DNA of 64,000 nt from Echeneis naucrates (lineage: Eukaryota > Chordata > Actinopteri > Carangiformes > Echeneidae). The DNA lies in contig NC_042515.1 of assembly GCF_900963305.1 (NCBI RefSeq), positions 1,150,327 to 1,214,326 on the forward strand, written 5' to 3'. The notes beneath the pieces are model-generated. The model did no database searches, was not told where the DNA came from, and saw only the letters and a list, made by a program, of their open reading frames with translations. Position numbers and translations under genes: made by a program. Of the stretch, positions 24,301-38,123 are shown one piece after another. The number at the start of each line of letters is the position of its first letter. Within the stretch, counting starts at the first letter, position 1.

Positions 24301-27300
24301 CTCACTTCCTATTGGACGGAAGCAGCTGTCCATCAAAGTCATGAGGGGCCGCCGAAAGGCGCGCTCCTCTGATTGGCCGAGGAGTAAAGAGTTCGTTAGT
24401 GACGTCAGTGTAGGTGCTGTAAAGGTGTTGATTGGTTTGATTTGTTGCTGGGCGGGTCCTGATGTCAGAGACCTTGAAGCTCATTGGTCAGTTATTCGGT
24501 CCAAAGTGAAAATTGACAGAAATGCAGATGAAGCGGAAGTTTGAAGAGCAGCGTTCAAACTAAAGGCGGGAATTCATTCACTTTAATTTGGCTCGTTTTT
24601 ACATCCACTGGATTTAAAACCAGCTGGATTCAATCTGCGGCTTCTTCTTCTTTAAATCGAGCCCACTTCGTCTTCAAAAGTCTCTTTTTGGACCAATAAA
24701 CCGATTTTAACGGCGGCGACACAAGTTAGCAAGCTAGTTTCTGCCGGCTGACTGCCGTAAAGTGAGACGTTCCTGTTCGAACGTCGTAAATCCGCCGTGA
24801 AGATCGTTAAGGGCGATGAAAAAACGAACATCTGAGCTTTCAGATGAGATATAACGTGTTTATATGAACATTTGGCTCCATGTGGAAATATGTAGTCAAT
24901 GTATTTATGGACTTTTCCACATTCATGTCGGGTCGTATGCAACCTCTGAGCCACAAAAGGTTAAAAGACAGAAGTGACGAAAACATCCCAGGTGAGTCGT
25001 GATTCTGATGACGTCAGTCGTCCTGTCCATCACCTGGTGGAGACATTTCACCTGTTCACTACAGTTCATCTTTATCCCACTCAGTCTGCAGCTGATCAGT
25101 TTACAGAGTCCTGATGGTTCAGTGAGCTCAGAGCTTTCTAACATTTAATCCTTCACTGATTCATGTCACTTTATTTCATCTGGTTCCTTTTTGGACCATA
25201 ATTGTTTGTAGTTTAGTGAAAATATCAAAAAGTAGTCCAACTAGTTGAATCGGCGTCTTTATAAAGAAGAATTTTATAAACTAAAGATCAGCTAATGATG
25301 GAGGTTTTCTGTCTGACAGGACGATTAAATAACCTGCAGTTCTCCCCGACTTCATTTAGACCTGATAACTCACAGAACAGACAAACTGAACAATCAAAGA
25401 CAACTTCAATCTCCTTCAGTGATAACTTCATTAATTCTGAGTTTTTCTGTGAATTCACAGTGTTTGAATTATGATGTACAGATGAACAGCTGAGATTTAA
25501 CTGATAAATGCTTCATTTGTGCTTCACAGCTTCAGGTTGTCTGTTTATCTTTAAAAAGTCTGTAATTCACTTATACAAACTGAGAATGGCTGAATGTCAG
25601 TGTTACATTTCTAATGTTGTCGTTGTTTATTCTACATTTTCAGGTGCAGCTCCAAAACCGTCAGTCACAATCCTTAATCAAACCAAAGACTTGGCTCTTC
25701 TTCAGTGTGAAGTTGATGGAGCTTTTCCAGAACCTGAGGTCCAGTGGAAGGACAGTGCTGGAAACATCATTCCTGCTGAGAAACCAGATGTCACAAAAAC
25801 TGAAGGAAAATACAACATTATCCTCCAAACTACTGTGACCAAGACCAACTACTACCGCTGTGTCTCTACACAGGAGACCATCAGACATCAGATCGATGCT
25901 AAGATCTTTGTTCTTATCAGCGGTGAGTGTTATTTTAATCTGTAAATAATTAAAATAAATGAGTTATTGATCAGACAGAGGAGGCAGAATGTCTTTCATC
26001 AGTTTATTAGCAGATTTAGGAACATCTGGCTTTAAATGAAGTCTACAAGAATCAAAATGTACAAGATCCACAGAGAACAATCAGGTTCTACATGCCATCA
26101 ACATCACACTGTTGTGGACAATCAAACGTATCTGACCACAGAAATAAAAATTCATGTTCAGTCAGCTGGATCTCCATGTTGGAAGCAGGAAGTGTCTCCA
26201 GATAACAACAGAGAAACTGCTTCCATCACATAAACTCCTCAGATCTGAGGTCTTAAAGTCCGTTTTGTTCCAGACATCATGGTAACAAACAGAACAGGAA
26301 ACAGCTGATGGAGCTGATGGAGGATCCGGAGCTGGACTCTGCTCCTCCGAACACTGGGGGGAGCTCTGGAGCACAGAGAGACTGTTTAAAGCCTCAGATC
26401 CCTGAAAGCAGCTCAGGTCTTTCTGGGTTTGGGTTCTGGTTGGTGACTTTTCTGCACTTTGATCTGGACACAGTGAACATGTCATATTTCAGACATCGGT
26501 AGCTTGAATTCACTGAGTAAAATAAAAATGTATCAGGTTTGTTAATAACAGAAGAAAACTGATCAGAAATGAGGTCATGACAAACAAACGTCACCTGCAG
26601 CAGGTAAAGACGCAGACTTCAGTGAATGGAGACACACAGATAGTCTGAAGGAGGGAGCTGATTATTAAAGAGGAAATTCAGCCTCCAACTGTTTTCTGGC
26701 TCCGTTCTGCCGTCTTCACCTTCTGTTCTTCATCTACACTCTTTTTTTGAAATCAGGAAGTGAGAACGCTCTATTTTCTTCCTCCTTCAAAATAAAACAG
26801 TCCAGTTAAATCTGTGATCAGCTGCTGCTACAAAAGAAGAATCACAACAAACCTGATGATCAGTTTTCCTCTCACCTGTACAATCTTCTGCCGTCAGGAC
26901 AAACAGCTGAGTCATCAATCCCAGCTGAACAAAGTTTGTCATGTTCAGTTTGTGTGGACTGTCAGAAAAGAGTCGGTTCAGTTCTGTGGTTCTCGCTGAG
27001 CTCAGACATAAAAACTGAACATCATCAGCATCAGAGAAGTCGACTCCATCACACAACAGTTGTGTTGGATTGTGTTAGATTGTACAGGTGTACCTAATGA
27101 AGTGAACACTGAGTGTGTCAGAGACAGATCAGAGCTGATCACACACAGTGAGTCTGTTCTTTAACAGCCTGTGTCTCGTATTTTAGATCAGTTTTATTCT
27201 CAGTTTAGTGGAATAGAAATGGAAAAGACTGGAGGATGAACTTGTTCGCAAACTCGTTCCCTCAGTTGGTGTTTAGATGATGAAGGTGGAGACGACTGTC

Positions 27301-29081
27301 TCCTTTATCTGCTGAACTGGGTCAGATCTGGAGACGGTGAAGGTCACAGTTTATGATTCTCATCAGACTGTCGGTGACCTCTGGGTGGACTCTGACGTCC
27401 TGTTTGACTCTTCTGTGTTTAACTTTGTCCACATTGTTCATGTTTACAGGAACAGCTCAGAAGCCAAATATTGTGACACTTGACCAGACAGATAACTGGG
27501 CTCAGCTTCAGTGTGAAGTTCTTGGAGCTTCACCCAAACCTGAAGTCCAGTGGAAGGACAGAGAAGGAAACATCATCCCTGCTGAAGAACCAAAGATCTC
27601 TGAAAGAGGAGGAAGCTACGACATCACCCTCCAAATTAAAGTGACCAAGACCGGCTACTATCGCTGTGTATCTATACAGGAGAGCATCAGACATCAGACT
27701 GAGACTGAGACCTACATTTATCTACATGGTGAGTTTTGTCTTGATTGTTTATCAGATTTTATATCTGTTCAGACTGAATACAAACCAAACTGGGACAAAG
27801 AATCTGAGAGTGTAAATTGTTTCTCAGTCCTCAGATGAAGGTGAAATCAGGGATTTGTTTTGTCAGGATCTTTCTCTCTTTGTTTCTCTAAAGTGATTTA
27901 GGCTGCAGGAGCTGCAGAGTTTTATTCACATGCAGCAGTTTTACAGCAGCAGAGTCACATGAATCAAACAACAAACATCAACACTTTCAGCAGTTCCTGA
28001 TCATTTCATCTGTTTCTTTCTTCAGATAGAAACTAGAACCAGACTCTGTCTCTGACTCTAGATGAGATGGGAATAATGTTGGTAGAAATGGAGCTTCCTA
28101 ACACTTTGGTTCATGACCTGCTGCAGCTGGTTGTTTTGGTTGTTCAGGAGCAGAACATGTGAGAATGTGATGTGTACGAGCTGAACTCCATGAGCAAGAG
28201 AAATAATACGAGTCAACGTGAGCCAAAGAAATCAAACGTTAATACTCAGACAGTGATTGGAGAGAAAAGGGCTCTAAGACAGCAGTTAAATGGTCTTTAA
28301 GCATCTTTGGACATTATTTCATCTTCAGTCTGAGCGGAAATGATCGTCTGCAAGTGATGAAGATCAGAAGGTGGACCAGCTGAAGATTCTGTTGGACTGA
28401 ATCTATCTGATCAATAGTCAGGATGTGTAGTTTGTCAGCAGATTGTTGTCCAGTAAATGAAGCAGCAGCTGCTGTTTGTGTGTCTGTTCATGTCAGCACA
28501 GTAAACACACTGAGAGGTTCATCACTGAAGGGACAAGAAGACGTTTAGACGTCTGTCAGCTTTTAGCAGCATTTATTCTGAGTGAAGCACAGAGTCCATC
28601 ACAGCCTGGACTGGAGACAGACAGGGACAGGACCAGGACAGGGACCAGGACAGGACCGGGACAGGGACCAGGACAGGGACCAGGACCGGGACAGGGACCA
28701 GGACAGGGACCGGGACAGGGACCAGGACAGGGACCAGGACAGGACAGGCCCAGCCAGCTGTCAGCTGTGCAGCCCAGCTGGAGGAAAGAGGCCATCAGAT
28801 GGATGCTGACATCTCTGAGCCTGATGACCTTCATCTGCTGATCTTTGGAGATCAGAGGAGCATCAACACACTGAAGCTGTGATGTTCAGTCTGATCAACA
28901 TGATGAGACCAAACTCTGAGTCTCACATCCACGTTCTGTCCTCTTACAGATATTCAAGAGAGTCTGGCTGGATGGATTCTTCCTGTCTCTGTTGTTGCTG
29001 CAGTTTTTGGAACTCTCTTTTTCGGTGTTGTTGTTGTTCTTGCTGTTCTTACAGCCAAAGGTTACATTAAATGTACTAAAG
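21105..29081 (+). CDS. Gene D: V-C1-C2-TM B7/butyrophilin-like receptor (3' end unresolved)
   Basis: Phase-1 exons: signal peptide 21105-21171 ([20 protein letters not shown]), V 23155-23469, C1 25644-25922, C2 27450-27728, TM 28950-29081. They give 357 codons before the tail. V matches gene C's V closely. C1 has NQT glycosylation, [17 protein letters not shown] and YYRCVST. C2 has [16 protein letters not shown] and YYRCVSI. The TM exon starts [20 protein letters not shown] and ends [11 protein letters not shown] at a good donor (AAAG|GTGAGT). Without splicing, the reading stops two codons later. No convincing tail exon was found before the convergent gene E; an apparent + strand exon at 31673 is better read as a - strand exon. 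D is the only three-Ig-domain gene visible in full. It pairs with E across the centre. Confidence 0.75.
21338..21650. repeat. (GT)n microsatellite with GGTTCAGG units in gene D intron 1
   Basis: Same composition as 4340-4660 with a different repeat count, followed by the same flanking sequence (CATCCTCTCCAGATCACAGA). Confidence 0.9.
23601..23671 (+). other. Candidate alternative terminal exon or decayed TM exon after V (gene D)
   Basis: An acceptor (TTTTTCCTTTTAG) is followed by a phase-1 frame that starts [15 protein letters not shown] and stops at 23671. Shifting by one base after DGPLTSYG gives [20 protein letters not shown], which looks like a membrane segment followed by a charged tail. 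The simplest reading is an old TM exon that lost its frame; use as a secreted-form terminal exon is also possible. The E copy is at 36054-35984. Confidence 0.4.
23910..24991 (+). promoter_or_regulatory. Intronic promoter-like module, copy 2 (gene D)
   Basis: Second copy of the CArG/CRE/CCAAT module, with the same ATG segment and the CCCAG|GTGAGT donor (last exon base 24991, phase 1). The C1 exon acceptor lies about 650 bases downstream. All motifs named for copy 1 are intact by eye. Confidence 0.45.
28615..28750. repeat. GGGACAGGGACC-type VNTR in gene D intron before TM
   Basis: Tandem units of CAGGACAGGGACC / CCGGGACAGGGACC. The equivalent introns of F (about 42378-42430) and G (about 62826-62905) hold far fewer and rearranged units. 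Open frames here (DRDQDRDQ-like) are artefacts. Confidence 0.9.
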
Positions 29082-31640
29082 GTGAGTGACACTAAGTTGT
29101 TGATGATGAACACACAACCAAAGCACAAAGTGTGTGTCTGTGTCTGATGTCCAGTCAGTTGTGTTGTTGTTCCTCTCCTGGACCACGAAGCAGCTTCAAC
29201 AGACCAGGATATCTTTGTTATCTGTCTCCACTGAACCTGATAAGCTGCACTAACAAGCTGAAGATCAGCTCAATAGTCAGGAGTTGAGTTCAGCATCAGT
29301 TACCATGGTGATACTGCTGCAGTTCAGCTGTGAACATTTTAACTGAAGGAATCATTTTTTTGTCTTAAATTTGTTGCTGCAGACTTTTGATGTTTGTGTT
29401 TTGTGGCAGTGTTATGTCGTCCTTCAGCTTTCAAACAGTTTTCTTCCTGTCAGTCCAGAGCGTCTGAGCTCCGACCTTCAGGAGGAGGAACACTTCATTA
29501 TGGCTTCATCTGCTCTGAGTCCACGTCCAAACTCCAAACCAAACAATTCTAATTCTTCAGATCAGAGTTCACTCCAGCTGTTTGATGGTCTCACACCATC
29601 ATTCATTCACTCACTGACTGATGTTTCAGCTTCATTTAGATTCAGAGTGAAGATCAACAATCAGAAAGGTTCCTGAAACATTCAAAGTTAACACAACGAC
29701 CTGAGTCAGACTGTAGGTGATTTTAAATATGACTGCTGGTGTCATCATGACAACGTCTGCTTTGGGAAAGCACGTCGACGGCTGTGTCACACAAACATGG
29801 CGACTGGAGGAGGTACTGATAATGTTCAATATATCTGTTATGGGCTCGATCAGATCTGTCATTATATCCATATGTGTGTAAGTTCTTCACCAACTCCAAC
29901 AACCTTTCTTTAAAAAGTTTATTTTAATGATTTTTTTTTTTTTTTTATCTACCTTCTGATGATATCAGAAGGTAGTTTTGAGTGACATTGGAGCCACAAA
30001 TTGAGTCAAAACAGCTTTTTCATTTAATTTCCATGACATACTTAGATTCTCACTGAAAACTATTTGAAATAAAATGTGATGTCCACAATGTAATTTGAAA
30101 CATAAAATAAAGTTTAAGTGTTTTCTCACTGAAACGTAATTTTATGGTGAAGCTCTTCTTCCTGACCAACAAACTGAAATCACCTGAACCTGCAGAGACT
30201 CAGGACGAGCTGAAGTATCCAGGAAGTAGTTTGGACCAACAGCTCAGCTGGTGTCTGACAGATGAACTCATCAGTTTGTTCCACATTTTCTTAACTCAGC
30301 GACACAAAGCTCCCAAACTACAGCTGTTGTTCTGTCCGCCATGTTGGCCAGACTCCTCCCACTGCTGTAGAGGGCGGCGCCATCTGCCGGAGCGGAAGTA
30401 CGGAAGCTGAACTGTTCACAACACGTCTGAACACAAAAATCAGTGTTCTAAAAAAAAGATTAGATTGGACGGCGAAATATAACTGTTATCATATTGATAA
30501 CCAGTTCAGTTAAAATGGAAGTCCCATAAGTATGAATACAGATAAGACACATTGAAGGTTCATTTGTTATTTTAATTAACATGTAATTATTATAACAACA
30601 ACCAAGATGAACTTATATTACCAGAATCTGATATTTTCACTGCATACAGAAATATTTTCAACACAAACCTGATCCTGTTCACAGGATATTGATTTATTAT
30701 TGACATCTGGAGAGAGGAAGATGAATCTGGGAATCCCAGAACTGATTTATGTTTGTAGCAGCTGAATTCACAGGTTAGTATCAGAGGTTTAAATATCAGG
30801 TTCACCTTGAACTGATGGAACTCTTTATCCGTATAACCATCAATAAATGATAAAAGGACAGAAATCTACTGTAACAGATGGGGGTTCTCCTTTGTTATGT
30901 GGAGGAAGGAGGAGTTACAGAAAGCTTTTCGTGGCCGATGCTTCACCTCTGGTTCTCAGTTTTGGGTAACCAAGGCAGCACCAGTCATTCAGGCCACCCC
31001 CCAGTTAAAGCCCCTCCTTTTCACCTCATACAGGTCAAAGTTATAACTCGACCAGACAGCCAGCTTCAGTGTAACAAACAGCTCATGATGATGATCACAA
31101 ACGTCTGATGCTTCAATCAAACCAAACAGTTCTGCTGTCTAAATGTTTCGACACAGACAAACAAAAGTCTTCATGAAGACTTCATGTGTTGAACTTTATC
31201 AGTCCGGAGTCAACTCACCAACAGATCATCATGAAAGAACCTGAAACAGAATGAGGGGTAAAGTGGAGCGGAGTGGAGCAGCATCACAAACTCAGCGTCT
31301 TTGGTTCGAATCCTGACAGTCCTTTCCTGAAATAAAAGAAACAATAAATCTAAAGTCAGATTTATTTAAAACTGATCCAAACCAAAGATTCATTTCTTTG
31401 GCTGTCAGGTTGTTTTCACGTTTAAGTCCATGATTGAAGACTAAATCAAGAAACCACACTGTTCATCTGTTTGCTATTTTTGAGCTCAGTGTGAAATAAA
31501 AAAAAACAAAAAGCAAAAGATTTGTTTTTTTCCATCTCAAATAAATAAACAAATAATAATAATAATAATAATGATGTTTCCATTTTCTGGTTTAGTATTC
31601 CAGGTCAGGTCATTTAAAGAACACAGTTTACAGCTACAGT
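29082..31640. other. Central spacer between convergent genes D and E; no supported gene
   Basis: This is the symmetry centre of the array. Left of about 29310 it resembles gene E's downstream intron; after that it diverges and I find no mirrored partner. Poly-T (about 29930-29946) and AT-rich stretches are present. Candidate acceptors near 29380 and 29453 give only two- to four-codon tails for D, and I do not trust either. A TTTATT near 31364 could serve as gene E's polyadenylation signal on the - strand. Confidence 0.4.
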
Positions 31641-31646
31641 TCCTGA

Positions 31647-31687
31647 TCATCCTCTTAATCCTTCTTTTTCAGGGGAGCCTGATGGAC
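31647..31687 (-). other. Second candidate tail exon for gene E
   Basis: On -, the acceptor TATGACGTTTTCAG is followed in phase 1 by GPSGSPEKEGLRG and a stop. It matches the tail exon of F and G (GSSGPSHLSERQGLRG) better than gene E's proximal tail exon at 32048-32017. Use of this exon would give a 269-aa gene E product. Confidence 0.5.
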
Positions 31688-32016
31688 CTGAAAACGTCAT
31701 ACAAAGTCAGACTTCCACCACGTTCTGATCTCTGAGGCAGAGAAGCTAAATGTTCAGAACATCAGACAGGTTACATCGTGATTAGACGTTGGTTATGATT
31801 TCAAACTTGATTGAAGGAAGAACCTCCATCTTCTCATCATTTAGTGTCAATGTTGATTTCTGGTTGGTCTCCTGGCTGACGGAGTCCTCTGGACCTAATA
31901 CAGGACGAGCTGCGTTACACTGACCTGTGGAGAATATCCACGATTCTACAACTCAGTGAGTCAAACAAAACAGACTCACAGCAGCAGTAACACAAACAGG
32001 TGGAGGCAGCTGAAGG

Positions 32017-35000
32017 TTACAGGACTTCTTTCTGGGAGTCTGATGGACCTGAAGGAGGGAAAACAAAGTTAGAATCCAGAAAATCCCAGCTGAGCAGAGT
32101 CCTGGACCACGAAGCAGGATCTGAGGTTATGGAGGGAACTTCAGGTTTAACTCTGGTTTTCAGTCGGGGGAAATCACCATGGTAACTGATGCTGAACTCC
32201 TGACTATGATGATGAGTCTGATCAGCTGGAAATAATGTCCAGTGTTTCTCTGATCGGTCAGAGTTCATCTTGTTAAATGTCACAGGTGTCACAGTTTGTT
32301 CTCAGCTCATGTTCAGTCTTTCACATGAAGCCGCTCGTACCTGGACAGGTGAACTCAGGGTTAACTCAACTAGTTGATCTTCAGCTTGTTAGTGCAGCTT
32401 ATCAGGTTCAGTGGAGACAGATAACAAAGATATCCTGGTCTGTTGAAGCTGCTTCGTGGTCCAGGAGAGGAACAACAACACAACTGACTGGACATCAGAC
32501 ACAGACACACACTTTGTGCTTTGGTTGTGTGTTTATCATCAACAACTAAGTGTCACTCACCTTTAGTACATTTAATGTAACCTTTGGCTGTAAGAACAGC
32601 AAGAACAACAACAACACCAAAAAAGAGACTCCCAAAAACCGCAGCAACAATCCATCCAGTCAGACTTCCTGTAAGAGAGGACAGAACGTGGATGTGAGAC
32701 TCAGAGTTTGGTCTCATCATGTTGATCAGACATCAACATCACAGCTTCACAAAGAGAACAGCTCAGTGTGATCAGATGAAAACACTACTGGGACTGTCTG
32801 AGTATTAACGTTTGATTTCTTTGGCTCACGTTGACTCGTATTATTTCTCTTGCTCATGGAGTTCAGCTCGTACACATCACATTCTCACATGTTCTGCTCC
32901 TGAACAACCAAAACAACCAGCTGCAGCAGGTCATGAACCAAAGTGTTAGGAAGCTCCATTTCTACCAACATTATTCCCATCTCATCTAGAGTCAGAGACA
33001 GAGTCTGGTTCTAGTTTCTATCTGAAGAAAGAAACAGATGAAATGATCAGGAACTGCTGAAAGTGTTGATGTTTGTTGTTTGATTCATGTGACTCTGCTG
33101 CTGTAAAACTGCTGCATGTGAATAAAACTCTGCAGCTCCTGCAGCCTAAATCACTTTAGAGAAACAAAGAGAGAAAGATCCTGACAAAACAAATCCCTGA
33201 TTTCACCTTCATCTGAGGACTGAGACACATTTTACACTCTCAGATTCTTTGTCCCAGTTTGGTTTGTATTCAGTCTGAACAGATATAAAATCTGATAAAC
33301 AATCAAGACGAAACTCACCAGACAGACGAACGTAGGTCTCAGCCTCAGTCTGATGTCTGATGCTCTGCTGTGTAGATACACAGCGATAGTAGCCGGTCTT
33401 GGTCACTTTAATTTGGAGGGTGATGTCGTAGCTTCCTCCTCTTTCAGAGATCTTTGGTTCTTCAGCAGGGATGATGTTTCCTTCTCTGTCCTTCCACTGG
33501 ACTTCAGGTTTGGGTGAAGCTCCATGAACTTCACACTGAAGCTGAGCCCAGTTATCCGTTTCAGCAAGTGTCACAATATTTGGCTTCTGAGCTGTTCCTG
33601 TAAACATGAACAATGTGGACAAAGTTAAACACAGAAGAGTCAAACAGGACGTCAGAGTCCACCCAGAGGTCACCGACAGTCTGATGAGAATCATAAACTG
33701 TGACCTTCACCGTCTCCAGATCTGACCCAGTTCAGCAGATAAAGGAGACAGTCGTCTCCACCTTCATCATCTAAACACCAACTGAGGGAACGAGTTTGCG
33801 AACAAGTTCATCCTCCAGTCTTTTCCATTTCTATTCCACTAAACTGAGAATAAAACTGATCTAAAATACGAGACACAGGCTGTTAAAGAACAGACTCACT
33901 GTGTGTGATCAGCTCTGATCTGTCTCTGACACACTCAGTGTTCACTTCATTTGGTACAATCTAACACAACTGTTGTGTGATGAGTCGACTTCTCTGATGC
34001 TGATGATGTTCAGTTTTTATGTCTGAGCTCAGTGAGAACCACAGAACTGAACCGACTCTTTTCTGACAGTCCACACAAACTGAACATCACAACTGTGACA
34101 ACATCTGTGTGTCTCCATTCACTGAAGTCTGCGTCTTTACCTGCTGCAGGTGACGTTTGTTTGTCATGACCTCATCGATGTTTCAGTTTAATTACAGAAT
34201 CTTTTTTGCTTAAAAAATGTTTTATATTGAGTTTAAGTAGAAAATACATAACAGAGAAAGGCACAATAGGAGGATTTACTTTTGACTTGATATTATGAGG
34301 ACTATTGATATTTGTCAAGATGAAATCATGTGAAATTTGTTAAGACGTAAAGAACATCTTCTATCCCACTAAAACAACGTAAAGATTATGTCAAGTATTA
34401 ACTGTGTCACTGACACACACTCAGTGTTCACTTCATTAGGTACGCCTGTACAATCTAACACAATCGAACACAACTGTTGTGTGATGGAGTCGACTTAAAC
34501 TGACTGAATTCAACATAATCTTGTTTTTCTGAACACGGATCAGTGTTGTCTGAATAGATCTAAATCAATCAGGATAAATCTACATAAAGTGAAGGGTAAT
34601 TATCCTCACGTCGCAAATCAAGAGTGGCGCCGTCACCGTGACGTCATAACACAACAGACTCACCTGGGATGTTTTCGTCACTTCTGTCTTTTAACCTTTT
34701 GTGGCTCAGAGGTTGCATACGACCCGACATGAATGTGGAAAAGTCCATAAATACATTGACTACATATTTCCACATGGAGCCAAATGTTCATATAAACACG
34801 TTATATCTCATCTGAAAGCTCAGATGTTCGTTTTTTTCATCGCCCTTAACGATCTTCACGGCGGATTTACGACGTTCGAACAGGAACGTCTCACTTTACG
34901 GCAGTCAGCCGGCAGAAACTAGCTTGCTTACTTGTGTCGCCGCCGTTAAAATCTGTTTATTGGTCCAAAAAGAGACTTTTGAAGACGAAGTGGGCTCGAT

Positions 35001-38000
35001 TTAAAGAAGAAGAAGCCGCAGATTGAATCCAGCTGGTTTTAAATCCAGTGGATGTAAAAACGAGCCAAATTAAAGTGAATGAATTCCCGCCTTTAGTTTG
35101 AACGCTGCTCTTCAAACTTCCGCTTCATCTACATTTCTGTCAATTTTCACTTTGGACCGAATAACTGACCAATGAGCTTCAAGGTCTCTGACATCAGGAC
35201 CCGCCCAGCAACAAATCAAACCAATCAACACCTTTACAGCACCTACACGACGTCACTAACGAACTCTTTAATCCTCGGCCAATCAGAGGAGCGCGCCTTT
35301 CGGCGGCCCCTCATGACTTTGATGGACAGCTGCTTCCGTCCAATAGGAAGTGAGCTCCGTGAAAAAAGTCAGAGCGTGTCGGCGGTAAAAGGAGCTGCCT
35401 GCCCATATATGGAAGTTAGCGTAGCCGGACTTCCTGCGGCGGAGGCCCGCCCACAGAACAGAGGAAGTCCTTATCGGGCCACAGAGAGCAGATCGAATAA
35501 ACTAAAGATGGAAATGTGGATGTGAACATGAAGTGCAGCTTCTTTTAGTCGGCTTTAACATTCAGGGACACTTTTAGAGCCACTCAACACTTTTCTCTTC
35601 TTTATTTGGAGCTCTGGAGAGCTTTTCTAAAGCTCTGTAGTCTTCTGATGGAGATGATCTGTGCTGCACTTTGGGAAATATCTCAGAGACACTTCAGTCT
35701 ATCAACATGACATTTGGTACAGATGTTGGACGCCAGCTGACGAACACTTCCTGTAAATTTCAGCCTGATAGTCCAAATTATAGCCAACTTACTGAACTTT
35801 GAATGTGTAATAAAAATATGAAAAGCAGCAGGTTTTCAGATGATTGTGTGTCTGCTCCTGAACCAACACATCTGTGTTTGTGGTAGAAATGAGACTAACA
35901 CAACATCAGACAGCTCAGTGTGTTCTTTGCAGTGATGCTGAGGACGTGTGTTGGTTCTTTATAGTCTGAGAACAGCAGAACATTTAAGATGAGCGTGAAC
36001 GAACGGCTGGAAATGAACACAACCACAATGAGCCATAAGAGGTTAAGGGACCATCTAAAAGGAAAAATAAAACACGTTAGTTTGTGATTTCATTCCGTCA
36101 ACAGACAGATAACAAACATAAAGACGGTGTGAACGGTGATAAAGACACAGACTTTAACAACATCTGCTTTTATGAAAACACTCACCAACAAGAAGCTTCA
36201 CGTGCTGTTTCTGATTTGTACGTCTAAATTCACAGCTGTACTTTCCACTGTCAGACACCTTCGTGTTGCTGATCTTTATGGAGGCGTTTCCGTCCTTCAG
36301 TCCTCCAGGAAAATGTGAGACACGACCTTTGAACTGCTCATGTTGACCTGATAGATCTTTACTGGAAGAAAGACCACCTTCATACACATAAACCTCCTTC
36401 TGACCGTCAGCCCTCCAGTCAAACCTCTCAGCTGTAATATCCTCTGAGATGGAACAGGGTAAAGTCACATCATGTCCTTCTATCACTGTGATCTCTGGTC
36501 CTGGAAGACAAAACAGATTTTAATTATTGTGTTATTTAGAAATATAATCACAGACTCCACACCTCAGTTGTGTTGTGATTTTTGTCCTGAAGTCAAAGTG
36601 TTGTGGAGGCTGATGGTTTATTTTCTTATAAAACATCTTAAAGAACTGAACGAGTAAAATCAGGTCATGACAACAACATTTACAGTGTTGAGGCCACAAC
36701 ATTAAATACAGACAACCACATTTATTCACTAAAGACACATAAATCAACGTATCTGTGTGTTTGTGTGTGTTCGACAGGAAAACAACACAATCAGCTGCCG
36801 TGTTCACTGTGAACAGGTAACACAATCTAACTGCTGAGCTGCTGCAACAACAAATATTAACCACCAGTGAAGTCCATGGGATGGAGGAATTTACAGGCTG
36901 TTATTAACATGGACACAAGATGGCGTCTGCTACAGGAAGTGATGTCATCACCAATCAGCCACTGACACAGTTTCATGTCCAGACCTGACGGAGCTGAAGA
37001 CAAACAGACCAGGAAATGTTTTCGTGCCACTTTGACAGCATAATAACGTTTCTGAATTTATTATCCTGATTAATATTATTGAGGACGAAGCTGTTTGTCT
37101 GTTTTCAGGGATTTTGCTGTTTCTGTTTGTTCTGATTTGTTTTAAAGTAAATCCATCATTATGATGATTAAACACTGATATGTTGAAGACAATGAGGTGA
37201 ATCTGCAGTCAGTTTATGTTCATATTCATTCAGAGCTCCGGCTCCAACATGGATATGAACATTAAATCAAAGCCGTCTGTGCTTTTTATTTCATTCTGGT
37301 TCAGATTCTGCAGATTTTATATTTCAGCAGAGAAACCAGCCAGAAGTTACACAATGAAGGAAGCTGTCAGTCAGTCAGGAAGGAAAGGAGGAAGAATGTG
37401 ACACCTTCTGATCCAGATCAACGAGGGCAGACTGAACAACACAAACTACATCCTACCAACCATCACACAGGTGAGACGACACCTGATCCACACAAACTGA
37501 ACAGTGTAACCTTCACGACTGCTGATTCAGACTGAATCTCTTTGATCTGGGTGTTCCTAATAAACCGACTCCTGACTGCTTCATTCATGAAGGCCGCCCT
37601 GATACAAACTCAGCTGACCCCTCCAGGCTCCTGTAGACGAGATAAAACAAAGCGTGTCCTCAGAAACAGTTGAGAACTGAACTAACAGGTTTCACTGTTC
37701 CACAACAATCATCAGGAACAACATCTCCACCCTCATTTTCCTGAGAAGGAGGGAGTGTTACCACGGAAAGGTGGAGGAGGTCCAATATTCCTGAACATCA
37801 CCTGAGCTGAATGTTCATGATGACAATCAGTCAATAACCAATGAACCACCTGAGCACCTGCTGCTGTGACGGAGTTCATCACAACTACACAACTACACAA
37901 CAACACAACAACACAAATGAACTCACTTTAGATTTGATCAGAGAAAAAGAGAACAACAACAGAATCAAATCAGAATCTACAACATCTGTGATCTGGAGAG

Positions 38001-38074
38001 GATGGAGACACACACACAGACACACACAGACACACACACACACACACACACACTCAGACAGACAAACAGACAGA

Positions 38075-38123
<49 letters not shown>

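Noticed and set aside
28582-28809. Asp/Arg/Gln repeat protein
   Set aside because: Frame through a GGGACAGGGACC VNTR inside an intron; not conserved in F or G.
31673-31728. A + strand terminal exon for gene D (acceptor TTCTTTTTCAG, GEPDGPENVIQ...)
   Set aside because: The same DNA read on - gives GPSGSPEKEGLRG with its own acceptor and matches the tail exons of F and G, so the + reading is a coincidence of the pyrimidine tract.
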